NCBI GenBank assembly: GCA_027214255.1
Contig: JAPWHL010000016.1
Coordinates: forward strand, 45,116-109,115
DNA: 64,000 bases
Reading direction: 5' to 3'
DNA from: Roseovarius aestuarii
Lineage (GTDB): Bacteria > Pseudomonadota > Alphaproteobacteria > Rhodobacterales > Rhodobacteraceae
Shown here: positions 63,925 to 64,000 of the stretch, piece by piece
Position numbering within the stretch: position 1 is the first letter of the stretch
Layout of the letters: every line of letters starts with the position of its first letter
Translations under genes and position numbers: made by a program
Notes under the pieces: generated by a model
The model's input: only the letters and a program-made list of their open reading frames with translations
Told to the model about the DNA's origin: nothing
Databases searched by the model: none

Positions 63925-64000
63925 TTACTTTGCTTTATTGACGGTTGCTCTGAGCCATCCTGAGATGAGTTCGGCGACGAGGACCATTGCGATGATGGAG
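63925..64000 (-). CDS. C-terminal end of an ABC transporter permease (partial)
   Basis: The last 24 codons of a minus-strand gene remain, reading SIIAMVLVAELISGWLRAT and ending in TVNKAK. This hydrophobic helix and basic tail look like the end of an ABC permease. Its place upstream of phnA suggests an aminoethylphosphonate transporter, which is inference. The rest is beyond the window. Confidence 0.6.
   Translation of the reverse strand, partial: SIIAMVLVAELISGWLRATVNKAK

Overview
This window looks like a chromosomal segment of a marine Roseobacter-type alphaproteobacterium (Rhodobacterales). The evidence is a clear DMSP lyase gene (dddP) with all metal and catalytic residues at the expected numbers, three proteins with the Hint_2-type domain common in this group, a fused SecDF, a ccmABCDG block, glnBA and phosphonate genes. 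There are no phage genes, transposases or CRISPR arrays. Base composition is moderately GC-rich. By eye the 6.7-24 kb block is more AT-rich than its surroundings, but I did not compute this.

Layout. 1-1108: start of trigger factor (runs off the left edge). 1261-5893: minus-strand phosphonate-type ABC transporter operon phnD-phnC-phnE-phnE, with a BenE-type permease as its last gene. 6255: small basic protein. 6710-23973: a large catabolic cluster. It holds a periplasmic binding protein, a fused HyuA/HyuB (5-oxoprolinase-like) enzyme, a medium-chain dehydrogenase, a hotdog thioesterase, livHMGF-type permeases and ATPases, an alpha/beta hydrolase, an acyl-CoA ligase, GntR and TetR regulators, and a complete three-component cytochrome P450 system. 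It stops next to a tRNA-Leu(UAG) gene. 24311-29318: a degenerate Hint protein, nnrD, glnB, glnA and a secreted-type Hint protein. 29415: dddP. 31245-41017: FkbM methyltransferase, hydrolase-OsmC fusion, purB, fliG, a LpxL-like acyltransferase, a DUF1223 protein and acnA. 41301-42857: an HlyC-type lysine acyltransferase paired with a VCBS-Hint protein. 43070-50116: cytochrome c maturation, a TauE-like permease, secDF and yajC.

50344-60803: a second catabolic region with two Rieske oxygenases, a trimethylamine-dehydrogenase-like flavoenzyme, a molybdopterin oxidoreductase, a phosphoethanolamine-methyltransferase-like enzyme, a class III aminotransferase, a cupin and a BetI-like TetR regulator. 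An identical 22-bp near-palindrome lies before the first Rieske gene and between the aminotransferase and the regulator, so it is the probable operator. The enzyme mix suggests oxidative demethylation of an N-methylated compound (betaine-like); the substrate is not identified. 61132-64000: phnY and phnA (aminoethylphosphonate breakdown) and the end of an ABC permease gene.

The two catabolic regions are the best candidates for undescribed biology. Each carries its own regulators and recurrent promoter motifs, so their regulation and substrates can be tested. The HlyC-like/VCBS-Hint pair is the most unusual small system.
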